Shown here piece by piece: positions 15,267-15,654 of a stretch of 15,654 nucleotides of DNA. The notes beneath the pieces were generated by a model, which ran no database searches, was not told the DNA's origin, and saw only the letters and a program-made list of their open reading frames with translations. Each line of letters starts with the position of its first letter. Position 1 is the stretch's first letter. This DNA comes from CAZOZP01 sp964584325 (GTDB lineage: Bacteria; Bacteroidota; Ignavibacteria; Ignavibacteriales; Melioribacteraceae), in NCBI GenBank assembly GCA_964584325.1, contig CAZOZP010000072.1:1-15654 (forward strand), in the 5' to 3' direction. Both the position numbers and the translations under genes were made by a program.

Positions 15267-15393
15267 ATTCTTGTAAAGCGGCTATAAATCCGGGTTCAGA
15301 CTTTCACAATTACATAATAAAAATAAAATACAGAATTATAACAAAATAAAGCTTGCATTCCCGTTTTTTTTTTTTTTATTATAGCACGAAAAA

Positions 15394-15410
15394 TTTACAG
15401 TAATTGTAAA
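15394..15410. promoter_or_regulatory. 17-base palindrome, possible operator
   Basis: TTTACAGTAATTGTAAA: six-base arms TTTACA/TGTAAA around GTAAT. It lies 39 bases before the 26-codon ORF, in the expected promoter zone. A dimeric regulator could bind it, but in such AT-rich sequence chance is a fair explanation. Confidence 0.25.
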
Positions 15411-15448
15411 ATAACAGATTTTCAATAAACACATTATTTAGGGGTATT

Positions 15449-15529
15449 ATGAAGAAACTTTTCTGCTGTTATTTTTCTTTGTTTATAATTATTACCGCAA
15501 TATCCTATGAAAATATCCTTTCTAAATGA
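15449..15529 (+). CDS. 26-residue ORF with signal-peptide-like sequence
   Basis: MKKLFCCYFSLFIIITAISY then ENILSK and TGA. The first 19 residues look like a signal peptide (KK, then a hydrophobic core), with almost nothing after it. AGGGG at 15440-15444 is placed four bases before the ATG, so translation is believable. It ends 19 bases before the next gene, which also starts with a signal peptide. It may be a leader peptide, a tiny membrane peptide, or the remnant of a frameshifted or deleted secreted-protein gene. No family is recognised. Confidence 0.35.
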   Translation: MKKLFCCYFSLFIIITAISYENILSK

Positions 15530-15548
15530 ATTCAAAATATGGAGCATT

Positions 15549-15654
15549 ATGAATAATAAACGAAATATTTATGTGATTGTATTTTCCTTGTTTACTTTTG
15601 CTGCAATTGCTCAAAATGTTAATCATAAATCTCCTTTTGTCTCAGTGAATTCCG
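15549..15654 (+). CDS. N-terminus of an exported protein, cut by the window end
   Basis: An open frame of 35 codons running off the window. MNNKRNIYVIVFSLFTFAAI then AQ is a clear Sec signal peptide with likely cleavage after AIA (Gln next). The mature part seen (NVNHKSPFVSVNS) is too short to classify. GGAG at 15541-15544 is four bases before the ATG. Given the host, a secreted or surface protein is likely. Confidence 0.65.
   Translation, partial: MNNKRNIYVIVFSLFTFAAIAQNVNHKSPFVSVNS

Noticed and set aside
15364..15377. Run of 14 T as a terminator
   Set aside because: No hairpin precedes it on the plus strand, and long T-runs are common in such AT-rich spacers; it may also be a sequencing-sensitive homopolymer.
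1..15654. CRISPR array, tRNA, rRNA, transposase or phage genes
   Set aside because: No regularly spaced repeats, cloverleaf with CCA-end features, rRNA-like conserved stretches or recombinase motifs were seen. The repeats near both ends are irregular and short.

Overview
The window looks like a piece of an AT-rich genome from the Ignavibacteria/Bacteroidota-Chlorobi side of the tree, probably a metagenome contig. The best evidence is the C-terminal type IX secretion sorting domain on the amylase (residues about 689-771 of the protein starting at 12643, with the 'NYPNPFNP' and 'SSGMYIYR' signatures), which is typical of Ignavibacteria. The Cys-containing exonuclease/GIY-YIG fusion and the LytS/LytTR two-component pair also fit this group. 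No rRNA, tRNA, CRISPR array, transposase or phage gene was seen.

Layout from left to right: the 3' side of a neighbouring unit with a short repeat (1-78); a signal-peptide GH65 glycosidase on the minus strand (156-2171); a 300-base divergent spacer; a ParE/RelE-type toxin-antitoxin pair (2472-2988) followed by a hairpin; a CNNM/DUF21-CBS membrane protein (3186-4247) that converges on a DEDDh exonuclease/GIY-YIG nuclease fusion (4255-5910, minus, TTG start); and a 1147-residue protein that I recognise as the PPi-type phosphoenolpyruvate carboxykinase (6043-9486), followed by a clear hairpin terminator.

Next come an alpha/beta-hydrolase esterase (minus) and a LytS-like sensor kinase (plus), both missing their 5' ends and fused head to head at about 10610-10623. 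A LytTR response regulator (start 11119), a 16-cysteine zinc-ribbon protein (11962-12612) and a secreted GH13 alpha-amylase (start 12643) follow. The last 700 bases are a repeat-rich spacer made of several degenerate repeat families, then a 26-codon ORF and the start of a secreted protein that runs off the end.

Functionally the region is mixed rather than one system. Two glycosidases (outer-surface GH13, periplasmic GH65) suggest use of alpha-glucans, and the PPi-PEPCK joins glycolysis to C4 acids, but the genes are in separate transcription units and nothing shows co-regulation. The strongest anomaly is the double truncation at about 10.6 kb, which would leave the LytTR regulator without an intact partner kinase, or else marks an assembly error. 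A PPC-like domain inside domain B of the amylase is the second point of interest. I found no convincing new multi-gene system.
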